A stretch of DNA of 64,000 nucleotides from Solimonas marina. GTDB lineage: Bacteria; Pseudomonadota; Gammaproteobacteria; Nevskiales; Nevskiaceae. Position 1 is the first letter of the stretch. Each line of letters begins with the position of its first letter. This document shows positions 27,164-37,200 of this stretch, one piece after another. The stretch is taken from positions 124,001 to 188,000 of the forward strand of contig NZ_JAAVXB010000001.1 in the NCBI RefSeq assembly GCF_012241385.1, written 5' to 3'. The translations under genes and the position numbers were made by a program. The notes under the pieces are model-generated. The model ran no database searches and had not been told where the DNA came from. It saw nothing but the letters and a program-made list of their open reading frames with translations.

Positions 27164-28354
27164 TTAGTCGACGAGCTTCAACGGCTCAGCGGCGCGCCGC
27201 GCCTTGGCGCGCGCCGCGTCGACGTCGTCGGCCAGCGCCAGCGTCACCGCCATGCGCCGCTTGCCGATGATCTCCGGCTTGCCGAACAGGCGCAGTTGCG
27301 TGTCCGGTTCGGCGAGCGCTGCGGCGGCGCCGGCATAGCGCGGCGCCTTGCGGTCACCTTCGAACAGCACCGCACACGAAGCGGCCGCGCCGCGCGTGCG
27401 GATGTTCGGAATCGGCAGGCCGAGGATGGCACGCGCGTGCAAGGCGAACTCGGAAAGATCTTGCGAGATCAGCGTCACCAGGCCGGTGTCGTGCGGGCGC
27501 GGCGAGACTTCGGAGAAGATCGCCTCGTTGCCGCGCACGAACAGCTCGACGCCGAACAGGCCGCGGCCATTCGGTTCGCACAGCGCATCGACAACCTTGG
27601 CGGCGATGTCCTGTGCCTGCGCCAGCACCACGTCGCTCATCGGCTGCGGCTGCCACGACTCACGGTAGTCGCCGTCGATTTGCAGATGGCCGATCGGCGG
27701 GCAGAAGCTGATGCCACCGGCATGCTTCACGGTCAGCAACGTGATTTCGTAGTCGAACGGCACGAAGCCTTCGACAATCACGCGCCCCTGTCCGGCGCGG
27801 CCGCCGGCCTGCGCGTAATCCCAGGCGTGCTGCACGTCGGCCTCGGTCTTGACCACCGACTGTCCCTTGCCGGACGACGACATCACCGGCTTGACGACGC
27901 AAGGCACGCCGAGCGCGGCAACGGCGTCGCGATATTCCTCGACACTGCCGGCAAAGCGGTACGGCGAGGTCGGCAGGCCCAGTTCCTCGGCGGCCAGGCG
28001 ACGGATGCCCTCGCGATCCATGGTCAGGCGCGTGGCGCGCGCCGTCGGAATCACCGTATAGCCCTCGGCTTCGAGTTCGAGCAGCGTCGGCGTGTGGATG
28101 GCCTCGATCTCCGGCACGATCAGATCGGGCTTTTCGAGCTCGATGACGCGCCGCACCGCGGCGCCGTCGAGCATGTTGATGACATGACTGCGATGCGCAA
28201 CCTGCATGGCCGGCGCGTTTGCGTAGCGATCGACGGCGATGGTCTCGACCCCATAGCGCTGCAGCTCGATCACGACTTCCTTGCCGAGCTCGCCCGAGCC
28301 GAGCATCAACACCCGTGTTGCACCGTCCGCGAGCGGGGTCCCGAATACCGTCAT
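27164..28354 (-). CDS. purT: Formate-dependent phosphoribosylglycinamide formyltransferase (GAR transformylase 2)
   Basis: Purine biosynthesis step 3 by the ATP- and formate-dependent route: GAR + formate + ATP gives FGAR. 396 aa from the ATG at 28354 ([19 protein letters not shown]), with GGAG 6 nt upstream; an in-frame ATG at 28399 lacks family sequence. ATP-grasp features: [39 protein letters not shown] (P-loop-like), [20 protein letters not shown], and metal-binding [15 protein letters not shown]. It is divergent from pyk and coupled to a small unknown gene downstream. No PurR-type operator was evident. Confidence 0.97.
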   Translation of the reverse strand: MTVFGTPLADGATRVLMLGSGELGKEVVIELQRYGVETIAVDRYANAPAMQVAHRSHVINMLDGAAVRRVIELEKPDLIVPEIEAIHTPTLLELEAEGYTVIPTARATRLTMDREGIRRLAAEELGLPTSPYRFAGSVEEYRDAVAALGVPCVVKPVMSSSGKGQSVVKTEADVQHAWDYAQAGGRAGQGRVIVEGFVPFDYEITLLTVKHAGGISFCPPIGHLQIDGDYRESWQPQPMSDVVLAQAQDIAAKVVDALCEPNGRGLFGVELFVRGNEAIFSEVSPRPHDTGLVTLISQDLSEFALHARAILGLPIPNIRTRGAAASCAVLFEGDRKAPRYAGAAAALAEPDTQLRLFGKPEIIGKRRMAVTLALADDVDAARAKARRAAEPLKLVD

Positions 28355-28473
28355 GCCATTCTCCGCATTCACCATTGCTGAAAAATCATGCCTCGCCATG
28401 CCGCCATATCGGCGTCATCGGCATAAACTGCCCAGGCATCGACGCCAATTGTATTCGGAGTAACGCGCAGACC

Positions 28474-29910
28474 ATGGCCCGTAGAACCAAAATCGTCGCG
28501 ACCCTCGGCCCCGCCACCGACGACCCCGACGTCCTGCGACGGGTGCTCGGCGCCGGCGTCGACGTCGTTCGCCTGAATTTCTCGCACGGCCGCGCCGACG
28601 ATCAGCGCCGCCGCGCCGAACAGGTACGCGTGCTCGCCACCGAACTGGGGCTCGACATCGGCATCCTCGCCGATCTGCAGGGACCGAAGATTCGCATCGA
28701 GTCGTTCGCCAATGGGCCGATCGAACTGCAGGAAGGCCAGGGTTTCACGCTCGACACCGCACTCGACGCGCAAGCCGGCGATCAGCACGCGGTCGGCTGC
28801 GCGTACAGCGAGCTGCCGCAGGATGTCGCGGCCGGCGACGTGCTGCTGCTCAACGACGGCGCGATCGCGATGCGCGTCGATGCGGTCGACGGCACGCGCA
28901 TCGTCTGCACCGTGCAGGTCGGCGGCGTGCTGTCCAACCGCAAGGGCATCAACAAGCAGGGCGGCGGCCTGTCGGCGGCGGCGCTGACCGAAAAGGACAA
29001 GGAAGATCTGCGCACGGCGGTGTCGCTTGAAGTCGACTTCATCGCCGTGTCGTTTCCGCGCGCGGCGGCCGACATGCTACAGGCCCGCGAACTGCTGCGC
29101 GCGATCGGCAGCGACTGCAGCCTGGTCGCCAAGATCGAGCGCGCCGAAGCCCTGCCGGTGCTGCGCGAAATCGTCGAGGCCAGCGACGCGGTGATGGTCG
29201 CGCGCGGCGACCTCGGCGTGGAGATCGGCGACGCCGAGCTGCCGGGCTGGCAGAAACGCATCATCGCCGAGGCCATCGAGCAGAACAAAATGGTGATCAC
29301 AGCGACGCAGATGATGGAATCGATGATCAGCAGCCCGATCCCGACGCGTGCCGAAGTGCTCGACGTCGCCAATGCGGTCATGGACGGCACCGATGCGGTG
29401 ATGCTGTCGGCCGAAACCGCGACCGGCCGCTATCCGATCAAGGTCGTCGAGGCGATGTCGCGCGTCTGCATCGGTGCCGAGGCGGCGATGCCGGCCGCGC
29501 AGCGCCGCAGCCTGTCGTTCGACACACACTTTGCGCGCACTGACGAGGCCATCGCCATGGCCACCGCCTGGACCGCCAAGCACATGCACGCGCGCGCCAT
29601 CGTCGCCATGACCGAATCGGGCGCCACGGCGCTGATGATGTCGCGCAGCGAGAATCAGATTCCGATCTATGCGCTGACGCCGCACGAAAAGACGCGCCGG
29701 CGCATGGCGCTGTGCCGCGGCGTCTATCCGATCGCGTTCACGCCGAGCCGCGACGACGCGCCGGGCCTGGCGAAGACCTTCGAGGCCCTCGACATCCTCA
29801 AGTACCGCAAGGCCATCGACGACGGCGACCGCGTGCTGGTCACCAAAGGCGATGGCGTCAGTGCCGGCGGCACCAACACCATGAAGATCATGACGGTCGG
29901 TGAGGCGTGA
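28474..29910 (+). CDS. pyk: Pyruvate kinase
   Basis: Last step of glycolysis: phosphoenolpyruvate + ADP gives pyruvate + ATP. 478 aa from the ATG at 28474 (MARRTKIVATLGPATDDPDV). Motifs: VVRLNFSHG, the PK signature CSLVAKIERAEAL with the catalytic Lys, VMVARGDLGVEIG, and VITATQMMESMI; the C-terminal allosteric domain starts near FDTHFARTDEAIAMATAW. The last codons and the TGA stop lie inside a GTGAGGC heptamer array (29900-30004), so the gene's end is written by the first repeat units; gain or loss of downstream units would not alter the protein. Divergent from purT. Confidence 0.97.
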   Translation: MARRTKIVATLGPATDDPDVLRRVLGAGVDVVRLNFSHGRADDQRRRAEQVRVLATELGLDIGILADLQGPKIRIESFANGPIELQEGQGFTLDTALDAQAGDQHAVGCAYSELPQDVAAGDVLLLNDGAIAMRVDAVDGTRIVCTVQVGGVLSNRKGINKQGGGLSAAALTEKDKEDLRTAVSLEVDFIAVSFPRAAADMLQARELLRAIGSDCSLVAKIERAEALPVLREIVEASDAVMVARGDLGVEIGDAELPGWQKRIIAEAIEQNKMVITATQMMESMISSPIPTRAEVLDVANAVMDGTDAVMLSAETATGRYPIKVVEAMSRVCIGAEAAMPAAQRRSLSFDTHFARTDEAIAMATAWTAKHMHARAIVAMTESGATALMMSRSENQIPIYALTPHEKTRRRMALCRGVYPIAFTPSRDDAPGLAKTFEALDILKYRKAIDDGDRVLVTKGDGVSAGGTNTMKIMTVGEA

Positions 29911-30004
29911 GGCGTGAGGCGTGAGGCGTGAGGCGTGAGGCGTGAGGCGTGAGGCGTGAGGCGTGAGGCGTGAGGCGTGAGGCGTGAGGCGTGAGGCGTG
30001 AGGC
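29900..30004. repeat. Heptanucleotide tandem array, 15 x GTGAGGC
   Basis: Fifteen exact, uninterrupted copies of the 7-mer GTGAGGC (105 bp). It starts within the last codons of pyk and ends 50 bp before the glycerophosphodiesterase start. The plus strand meets a TGA every 21 bp in each frame, so it cannot be translated through. The minus strand is open in all frames as a Ser-Arg-Leu-Thr-Pro-His-Ala repeat but has no gene. Perfect identity of all units indicates recent or continuing slippage. Confidence 0.98.
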
Positions 30005-30053
30005 GAAAAAGCATGGACTGGCGGGGCGCAGAGTCAACATGGAGCGGATGGCG

Positions 30054-30761
30054 ATGACGGACGCAAAAAAAAGCGCACCGTTGACGGTCATCGGCCATCG
30101 CGGCGCGCGCGGACATGCGCCGGAGAACACCCTGCTGGCGCTCGACACCGGCATCCGCCTCGGCGCCGACTGGCTGGAGTTCGACGTGCAGCTGGCCGAC
30201 GGCGAGCTGTGGTTGATGCACGACCTGAGCGTCGATCGCACCACCAACGGCCATGGCCTGCTGACGGCGATGTCTGCCGACGCGATCCGCGCGCTCGACG
30301 CCGGCGAGGGCCAGGCGGTGCCGACATTGCGCGAAGCGCTGGACCTCATCGACAACCGTGCCGGCGTCAACATCGAACTGAAGACCTGGAACGGCTGCGC
30401 GCAGGCGGTCGCTGCCGTGCTGCGCGATGTCATCGCCGACGGCTGGCCGGCCGAGCGCTTCCAGGTCTCGTCGTTTCATCATCCGGAACTGTGGGAGTTC
30501 CACGCACTGCTGCCACAGGTGCCGATCGGCGCACTGATCTGCGGCGTGCCGCTGGATTGGGCGGCCTGCGCCAGCGAGCTGGGCGCGCAGATCCTGTCGG
30601 TGTCCAGCGAGTTCGTCGACGACAAGCTGGTCCGCGACGCGCATGCCCGCGGGCTGCGCCTGTACGTCTACACCATCAACGAGCCGGCAGAGATGCAGGC
30701 ATTGCGAGCACTGGGGGTCGACGGCCTGTTCAGCGATTTCCCCGACCGCGTCCCTCGCTGA
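30054..30761 (+). CDS. Glycerophosphodiester phosphodiesterase (UgpQ-like, cytoplasmic)
   Basis: Hydrolyses glycerophosphodiesters from phospholipid turnover to glycerol-3-phosphate and an alcohol. 235 aa from the ATG at 30054, with GGAG 9 nt upstream; ATGs at 30039 and 30048 are possible but less well placed. Catalytic residues: GHRGARG (His15, Arg16), PENT at 23-26, EFDVQLADGELWLMHD (Glu42, Asp44, His56), and LYVYTINEPAEMQAL near the C-terminus, typical of the TIM-barrel GDPD fold. There is no signal peptide, so it is cytoplasmic like UgpQ rather than periplasmic like GlpQ. Its leader region carries the 15-copy heptamer array. Confidence 0.93.
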   Translation: MTDAKKSAPLTVIGHRGARGHAPENTLLALDTGIRLGADWLEFDVQLADGELWLMHDLSVDRTTNGHGLLTAMSADAIRALDAGEGQAVPTLREALDLIDNRAGVNIELKTWNGCAQAVAAVLRDVIADGWPAERFQVSSFHHPELWEFHALLPQVPIGALICGVPLDWAACASELGAQILSVSSEFVDDKLVRDAHARGLRLYVYTINEPAEMQALRALGVDGLFSDFPDRVPR

Positions 30762-30762
30762 A

Positions 30763-30808
30763 TATCATGTGTCTTACGCATTGAGTATCAGGTGTCTTAC
30801 GCATTCCC
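30763..30808. repeat. Two-copy 23-bp direct repeat upstream of the OmpA-type gene
   Basis: Two adjacent 23-bp units sharing TATCA(T/G)GTGTCTTACGCATT, differing at one base within the first 20 and then at the last three. They lie directly after the glycerophosphodiesterase stop and just upstream of a TATTAT -10-like hexamer. A two-turn spacing (23 bp) is compatible with a dimeric activator binding twice on nearly the same DNA face. Confidence 0.7.
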
Positions 30809-30832
30809 GCCGTTGCGCCCTGCGACTATTAT
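30804..30832 (+). promoter_or_regulatory. Possible promoter of the OmpA-type gene
   Basis: TATTAT at 30827-30832 is a good -10 match; the -35 position 17 bp upstream reads TTCCCG, a poor match that overlaps the end of the second 23-bp repeat. A weak -35 beside a duplicated site suggests activator dependence. This rests on sequence pattern only. Confidence 0.35.
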
Positions 30833-30906
30833 CATTGCGGGACGGCTCTGATCGGGCCGTCGCCGGTCACCGCCCCTTCAACGAAGAAGAAGAATCGGAG
30901 CCTTTT

Positions 30907-32256
30907 ATGCGACGCGCCCCCGTCACGTCGTTGGCGATGCGTGCAGCCTTCGCCGCCGCCGCCGTTACTCCCCTCGTTCCGCTCGCCGCACATGCCGATC
31001 CCGGCTGGTACGTCGGCGTCGAGGGTGGCGTCAGCTGGCAGCACGCCCAGGAATTCAACGTCTACAACTACAACGTACCGCTGAGCGACGTGCCGGACGG
31101 CACGCGCATCGGCCGTGCGCAGTTGCATCCGGGCTGGCTCGGCGGCCTGAGCTTCGGCTATGCGTTCAGCAACGGCCTGCGCAGCGAGCTTGAACTGTCG
31201 TATCGGCGCAACGAATTCAAGAGCCTGTACCGCGACGACCTCGGCCTGCTCAGCAGCGCCGGCAATACCAAGGATGTCGACGGCAACGAGAACCTGGCGA
31301 CGGCGATGGCCAACGTCTGGTACGACCTGCTGCCGAACAAGCGCTATCACCCCTACCTCGGCGGCGGCATCGGCGTCGCCCGCATGGCGATCAACGACGC
31401 GCGCTGGGACAACACCGAGCTGCGCGACCGCTACGACACGGCGCTGGCCTGGCAGTTCGGTGGCGGTATCGCCTATGACATCAGCCCGCACTGGACCGCC
31501 TCGGCCGACTACCGCTACATCAAGCTGAGCGGTGGCAGCTCGTTCGACCTGCTCGAGAACCAGCCGGATACGCATGTCGAGGCCGGCTATCAGGCGCAGT
31601 CGGCGATGCTGACGTTGCGCTACAGCTTCGGCGCCCCGACCCCGCCGCCGGTGCCGCCGGCGCCGGAGCCCGAGCCGCAGGTCGTGCCGGTGGTCGCACC
31701 GCCGCCGCCGCCACCGCCGCCGAAGTGCGAACAGCCGCAACCCGGTCAGGCGCTGAGCCTCGACGGCTGCAAGGTCGGCGACAAGCTGGTGCTCAACGGC
31801 GTCAACTTCGACTTCGACAAGGCGCGCCTGACGCTGAACGCCAAGACCCTGCTCGACCAGGTCGCCGCCGAACTCAAGCGCCACGCCGATATTGAAGTGG
31901 AGGTCGACGGTCACACCGACTCGAAGGGCTCGGACGCCTACAACATGAAGCTCTCGGAGCAGCGCGCCAAGGCGGTCAAGGCGTATCTGGTCGATCAGGG
32001 CATCGATGCCTCGCGCATGACCACTCGTGGCTATGGCGAGACCATGCCGATCGCCGACAACGGGACCGACGAGGGTCGCGAAAAGAACCGTCGCGTCGAA
32101 CTGAAGATCACCGCCGGCGGCGCCGGCAGCGGCGGCGACGGCGGCACATCGGCCGATGCGGGGGGCGACCCCGTCGCCCCGCCACTGACGCTCAGCGATG
32201 GCCCACGGCCGCCGCTCGCTCCAGCCGACCCGCTGGCCGAGCCGGCGACCCACTGA
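30907..32256 (+). CDS. OmpA family outer membrane protein
   Basis: A 449-aa porin-like protein. Signal peptide (residues 1-30, ending PLAAHA), then an eight-stranded beta-barrel domain (GWYVGVEGGVSWQHAQEF, HPYLGGGIGVARMAI, SADYRYIKLSGG) ending in LTLRYSFG, a Pro-rich hinge, a short Cys-containing loop (CEQPQ to DGCKVG, a probable disulfide), and a complete OmpA_C peptidoglycan-binding domain: NFDFDKARLT, VDGHTDSKGSDAYN, LSEQRAKAVKAYLV, RGYGETMPIADN, NRRVELKI. An unusual Gly/Pro/Ala-rich tail of about 45 residues follows. GGAG lies 6 nt before the ATG. It anchors the outer membrane to peptidoglycan. Single gene with a terminator at 32275. Confidence 0.95.
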   Translation: MRRAPVTSLAMRAAFAAAAVTPLVPLAAHADPGWYVGVEGGVSWQHAQEFNVYNYNVPLSDVPDGTRIGRAQLHPGWLGGLSFGYAFSNGLRSELELSYRRNEFKSLYRDDLGLLSSAGNTKDVDGNENLATAMANVWYDLLPNKRYHPYLGGGIGVARMAINDARWDNTELRDRYDTALAWQFGGGIAYDISPHWTASADYRYIKLSGGSSFDLLENQPDTHVEAGYQAQSAMLTLRYSFGAPTPPPVPPAPEPEPQVVPVVAPPPPPPPPKCEQPQPGQALSLDGCKVGDKLVLNGVNFDFDKARLTLNAKTLLDQVAAELKRHADIEVEVDGHTDSKGSDAYNMKLSEQRAKAVKAYLVDQGIDASRMTTRGYGETMPIADNGTDEGREKNRRVELKITAGGAGSGGDGGTSADAGGDPVAPPLTLSDGPRPPLAPADPLAEPATH

Positions 32257-32274
32257 TCGTCTTCCGCCTCAATG

Positions 32275-32302
32275 AAAAAGCCCGCCGATCGGCGGGCTTT
32301 TT
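32275..32302. terminator. Bidirectional Rho-independent terminator between ompA-like gene and phosphatase gene
   Basis: A perfect palindrome GCCCGCCGATCGGCGGGC flanked by AAAAA on the left and TTTTT on the right, 18 bp after the OmpA-type stop and 18 bp after the stop of the convergent minus-strand gene. It should end both transcripts. Confidence 0.95.
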
Positions 32303-32320
32303 CGTATGGCTGATCGCGGC

Positions 32321-32755
32321 TCAACCGCCCAGCAGCTGGCGTACGGCCGGCTCCATCGCCCGCAAGCCGGCACGGCGGCCGATCTCGATCGCCTCGTCGA
32401 CCGACTTGCCATCAAGCTTTGCGGCCTTCACCGCAAACAGCGCGCCGACGCGATTGCTGCTCGCGCAATGCACGAGTACCGCCCCGCCAGCATCGTTCAA
32501 CGCGGCGGCCAGCGTGCGCGCATTGTCCTCGTTCAGATCGCCGGCACCGGCAACCGGGATGTTCACGTAGTCGAGGCCGAGCTGCGACATCAGCTCCGGC
32601 TCGTCGTAGCCGCACGGCTCGCTGTGCGGGCACAAATTGACGACGCGCGTAACGCCGCGCGACTTCGCCAACGCAAACTGTTCCACGCTCGGGCGGCCGG
32701 CGGTCGCAACGCCGTCCCACGGCTGTCCGGCATTCGGCAATTCTGGCAGCAGCAT
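32321..32755 (-). CDS. Protein tyrosine phosphatase-like (DSP/BLH) protein
   Basis: A 144-aa member of the dual-specificity-phosphatase-like group often seen beside or fused to beta-lactamase-like hydrolases. The P-loop is VHCASSNRVGAL, matching Cys-x5-Arg with His before the Cys. GVTRVVNLCPHSEPCGYDEP precedes it and GLDYVNIPVAGAGDL follows the family pattern. I choose the ATG at 32755, with GAGGA 6 nt upstream; an open frame to 32881 is not family-like. It is a single gene between the terminator at 32275 and the efflux operon's 3' end. Substrate unknown. Confidence 0.85.
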   Translation of the reverse strand: MLLPELPNAGQPWDGVATAGRPSVEQFALAKSRGVTRVVNLCPHSEPCGYDEPELMSQLGLDYVNIPVAGAGDLNEDNARTLAAALNDAGGAVLVHCASSNRVGALFAVKAAKLDGKSVDEAIEIGRRAGLRAMEPAVRQLLGG

Positions 32756-32813
32756 GATCAGTCCTCGAAGTGGTGGGCGGGCCGCCAGTGTAATGCGGCC
32801 CGCAACCAAGCCG

Positions 32814-34283
32814 TTACGGCCGCGACGCGGCGTCGACCTGCTCGGCCGTGACGGCCTGCTGCTGACGCTGGGCCTGCGCAAGGGTGTGCTCGTTCCAGCC
32901 GCCGCCCAGCGCCTTGTACAAGGTCACCAGGTTCTGCAGCCGCGCCAGCTTGACGGCGACATAGCCCTGCTGCGCCGAGTACAGCGAGCGCTGCGAGTCG
33001 AGCACCGTCAGGTAGTCGTCGACACCGCTCTTGAAGCGCGCCTGCGCCAGATCGTAAGCGTCCTGCGTGGCCTGCACGAGGTTCTGCTGCGCCTTGAGCT
33101 GGTCGTCATAGGTCGCGCGTGACACCAGCGCATCATCGACTTCCTGGAACGCGGTCTGGATCGCCTTCTCGTACTGCGCGACGTAAATGTTCTTCTGCAC
33201 GTGCGCGAGATCGAGATTGGCCTGATTGGCGCCGGCATTGAAGATCGGCAGCGTGATCTGCGGCGCGAACGTCCACGCCGACGAGCCCTTGTCGAACAGC
33301 CCGTCAAGCTCGCTGCTGGCCGTGCCATAGGAGCCGGTCAAGGTGATCTGCGGGAAGAACGCCGCACGCGCGGCACCGATGTTGGCATTGGCGCCCTTCA
33401 GATCGTGCTCGGCCGCGAGCACGTCGGGGCGACGCGTCAGCACGTCGGACGGCACCCCGGACGGCAATTCGGCGAGGAAGTCCTGCTTGGCGAACTGCTC
33501 GGCCGGCGGCATCTGCGCCGGCAACGGCCCACCAACCAGCACCGACAAGGCATTGCGGTCCATCGCCACCTGACGCTGATACTGCGCCAGGTTGGCGCGC
33601 GCGGTTTCCAGCGTGGTCTGCGCCTGGCGTAGGTCGAGCGCACTGGCGGCGCCCGCATCGAAACGTTGCTTCGACAGATCGTACGACGACTGCTGGCTCT
33701 TCAAGGTCTCCTGCGTTACGCGCAGCAGCTCCTCGTCGGACAGCAAGGTCAGATAGGCGTTGGCGACCTGCGCCACCAGGCTGATCTGTGTGCTGCGCTG
33801 CGTTTCGGCCAGACTCAGATACTGCTCGAGCGCTTCGCGCTTGAGGCTGCGCACACGGCCGAACAGATCAAGCTCGTAAGACGTGATGCCAACACCGACG
33901 TTGTATGAGCGCGCGACGTAGGAGTCGCCGGTCGACGACAGGTCAGCCGGGTAACGCTCCGAGGTGTGCGAACCGCTGGCATCGATCGCCGGCACCAGGT
34001 CGGCGCGGCGGATGCGGTACTGCGCCTGCGCCGCCTCGACATTGAGTGCGGCAACGCGCAGGTCGCGGTTGTTCTGCAGCGCGCCGGCGATCAACTGCTG
34101 CAGATACGGGTCGGTGAAGAAATCGCGCCAGCCGATCGCGTCGGCCGCGGTCTGCTGCGTACCGGCTGTCGCGGCGGCGTCGAAGTTCGACGGCACCGGC
34201 GCCTCGGGACGCTCGTACTTCGGCGCCAGCGAGCAGGCCGTCAACGCGGCCGCCGCAATGGCGGTGAGAACAAACTTCTGCAT
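32814..34283 (-). CDS. RND efflux outer membrane lipoprotein (OprM/NodT family)
   Basis: TolC-like outer-membrane channel of the tripartite pump, 489 aa. The N-terminus is a lipoprotein signal (FVLTAIAAAALTAC, lipobox LTAC, Cys17). Two OEP domains carry the paired long helices and family blocks: LQNNRDLRVAALNVEAAQAQ, FGRVRSLKREALEQYL, LTRRPDVLAAEHDLKGANAN, IGAARAAFFPQITLTGSYG and FNAGANQANLD. It is last in the operon; its ATG lies 1 bp after the RND transporter stop. It completes the drug and solvent efflux path to the exterior. Confidence 0.96.
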   Translation of the reverse strand: MQKFVLTAIAAAALTACSLAPKYERPEAPVPSNFDAAATAGTQQTAADAIGWRDFFTDPYLQQLIAGALQNNRDLRVAALNVEAAQAQYRIRRADLVPAIDASGSHTSERYPADLSSTGDSYVARSYNVGVGITSYELDLFGRVRSLKREALEQYLSLAETQRSTQISLVAQVANAYLTLLSDEELLRVTQETLKSQQSSYDLSKQRFDAGAASALDLRQAQTTLETARANLAQYQRQVAMDRNALSVLVGGPLPAQMPPAEQFAKQDFLAELPSGVPSDVLTRRPDVLAAEHDLKGANANIGAARAAFFPQITLTGSYGTASSELDGLFDKGSSAWTFAPQITLPIFNAGANQANLDLAHVQKNIYVAQYEKAIQTAFQEVDDALVSRATYDDQLKAQQNLVQATQDAYDLAQARFKSGVDDYLTVLDSQRSLYSAQQGYVAVKLARLQNLVTLYKALGGGWNEHTLAQAQRQQQAVTAEQVDAASRP

Positions 34284-34284
34284 A

Positions 34285-37200
34285 TCAGTGCTCCGGACGC
34301 TGAGCGTGCTCAGCGGAAGATTCGAGACGGACCTTGTCGCGTTCCGCCCATTTACGGACGACGACGAAGAACACCGGCACGAAAAAGATCGCCAAAATCG
34401 TCGCCGACAGCATGCCGCCGATGACGCCGGTGCCGATCGCGTTCTGGCTGCCCGAACCGGCGCCGCTCGACAGCGCCAGTGGCAGCACGCCGAGGATAAA
34501 GGCCAGCGAGGTCATCAGGATCGGTCGCAGACGTTGGTGCGCCGCCTGGATCGTGGCGTCGACCAGCCCCATGCCGGATTCGTAGTTTTCCTTGGCAAAT
34601 TCGACGATCAGGATGGCGTTCTTCGCCGCCAGGCCGACCGTCGTCAACATGCCGATCTGGAAGTAGACGTCGTTCGACAGACCGCGCACCAGTGTCGCCA
34701 GCACCGTGCCGATGATGCCGAGCGGCACGACCAGCATCACCGACGCCGGAATCGACCAGCTCTCGTACAGCGCCGCCAGACACAGGAACACAACGATCAG
34801 CGAGATCGTATAGAGCGCTGGCGTCTGCGAGCCGGACTTCTGCTCTTCATACGACATGCCGGTCCACGAGTAGCCGATGCCGGCCGGCAGTTTCGCCGCC
34901 AGCTTTTCCATTTCGGCCATGGCCTGCCCGGAGCTCACGCCCTCGGCCGGCATGCCCATGATTTCGTACGACGACAGGCCGTTGTAGCTTTCAAGCTTCG
35001 GCGATCCGTAGACCCAGTTACCGGTCATGAACGCCGACATCGGCACCATGCTGCCGCTGGAATTGCGGACGTACCACTTGCCGATGTCTTGCGGCTGCAT
35101 GCGCGCTTCGGCGGCGCCCTGCAGGTAGACGCGCTTGACGCGACCACGGTCGATGAACTGGTTGACGTACGACTGTCCCCAGGTGGCGCCGATGGTGTCG
35201 GTGATGTCGGAAATACTGACCCCGAGCGCGGCGGCCTTTTCCCAGTCGACGTCGAGCTTGAACTGCGGCTCGTCATTCAGGCCGTTGGGGCGCACCAGCG
35301 CCAGCTTCGGGTCCTTGGAGGCCATGCCGAGCAGCTGGTTGCGCGCGGCATAGAGCTTCTCGTGACCGAGGTTGCCCTTGTCCTGCAACTGCAGATCGAA
35401 GCCGTCGGCCATGCCCAGCTCGGGTACGGCCGGCGGGATCAGCGCAAAGATCTGCGCATCCTTGTAGCCCATGAAGCGGCCCATGATGCGACCGACCACA
35501 GCGGTCGCGTGTTGCTTGGCGCTGCCGCGCTCGCTCCAGTCCTTGAGGCGGATGAAGCCCATGCCCGAGTTCTGGCCGCGGCCACTGAAGTTGAAGCCGG
35601 AGACAGTGAACATCGACTCGACCGAGTCCGCTTCCTTCGTCATCACGTACTCGCGCACGGCGTTGAGCGCCGCATCGGTGCGATCGCGCGTGGCGCCGAC
35701 CGGCGTGGTGACCTGGACCATGATCATGCCCTGGTCCTCTTCCGGCAGAAACGCGGTCGGTATCCGCAAGAACAGCACGGCCATCGCCACGACGATGACG
35801 CCGTAGATGAGCAGATAGCGCCCGCTGCGGCCGATGACATGGCGCACGCCGCGTTCATAGCGGCGGTTGCCGGCGGTGAACACACGATTGAACCAGCCGA
35901 AGAAGCCGTGGCGGCCGTGTTGCTCGTGATCGACCGGCTTGAGCAGCGTCGCGCACAGCGACGGCGTGAAGATCAGCGCGACGATCACCGACAGCGCCAT
36001 CGCCGAGACGATGGTCACCGAGAACTGGCGATAGATGACGCCGGTGGAGCCGCTGAAGAACGCCATCGGCACGAACACCGCCGACAACACCAGCGCGATA
36101 CCGATCAGCGCGCCGGTGATCTGGCCCATGGATTTTCTTGTCGCCTCCTTCGGCGACAGCTTCTCCTCGGTCATCACGCGCTCGACGTTCTCGACGACGA
36201 CGATGGCGTCGTCGACCAGCAGGCCGATCGCCAGCACCATGCCGAACATCGTCAGCGTGTTGATCGAGTAGCCGGCGACCGAGAGGATGCCGAAGGTGCC
36301 GAGCAGCACCACCGGCACCGCGATCGTCGGGATCAGCGTTGCGCGCAGGTTCTGCAGGAACAGATACATGACGAGGAACACGAGGACGATGGCCTCGAAC
36401 AGCGTCTTGACCACTTCCTCGATCGAGATCTTGATGAACGGCGTGGTGTCGTACGGATAGACGACCTTCAGCCCCTTCGGCAGGTTCGGCCGCAGATCGT
36501 CGATCGTCTGTCGCACCGCCTCGGCCGTGTCGAGCGCATTGGCGCCGCTCGCCAGCTTGATCGCGATACCACCGGCCGGCTTGCCGTTGAACAGCGGATT
36601 GAATGCGTCGGTTTCGCCGCCGAGCTCGACGTCGGCGACGTCCTGCAAGCGCACCTGCGAACCGTCCTGCTGGACCTTGAGCAGGATGTTGCGGAACTCC
36701 TTGACCGACGTCAGCCGCGACGGACCGATGATGGTCGCATTGAGCTGCTGCCCCTTGACCGCCGGCAGACCGCCCAACTCGCCGGCCGCGACCTGTACGT
36801 TCTGCGCCGAGATCGCGTTCTTCACGTCGACCGGCGTCAGGCCGTAGGCATTGAGCCTGTCCGGATCGAGCCAGATACGCATCGCGTACGACGTGCCGAA
36901 GACCTGGAAGTCGCCGACACCCTCGGTGCGGCTGATCGGGTCCTGCACGCTGGAGACGATGTAATCGGCGATATCGTCGCGCGTCATGCTGCCGTCGTCG
37001 GAATAGAAGCCGACGACCATCAGGAAGTTCTTGGTGGCCTTGGCCACCGTCACGCCCTGCTGCTGGACAACGGTCGGCAGCTGCGACATCGCCAGCTGCA
37101 GCTTGTTCTGCACCTGCACCTGCGCAATGTCGGGATCGGTCCCCTGCTCAAAGTTCAGGGTGATCGTCATGCTGCCGTCCTTGTCGGACTCGGACGAGAA

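Noticed and set aside
29900-30004. Heptamer array considered as a CRISPR or origin iteron array
   Set aside because: Units are only 7 bp, contiguous and without spacers, so it is not CRISPR; no replication gene or AT-rich region is nearby, so an iteron origin is not supported.
29724-30644. Minus-strand frame with Ser-Arg-Leu-Thr-Pro-His-Ala repeats
   Set aside because: The repeat peptide is only the translation of the GTGAGGC array, and the frame continues across antisense of pyk and the glycerophosphodiesterase. No start signal or domain supports a gene.
30832-32253. A 473-codon minus-strand frame opposite the OmpA-type gene
   Set aside because: It is the antisense of a well-defined OmpA-family gene with signal peptide and OmpA_C domain; no motif is visible in the antisense product.
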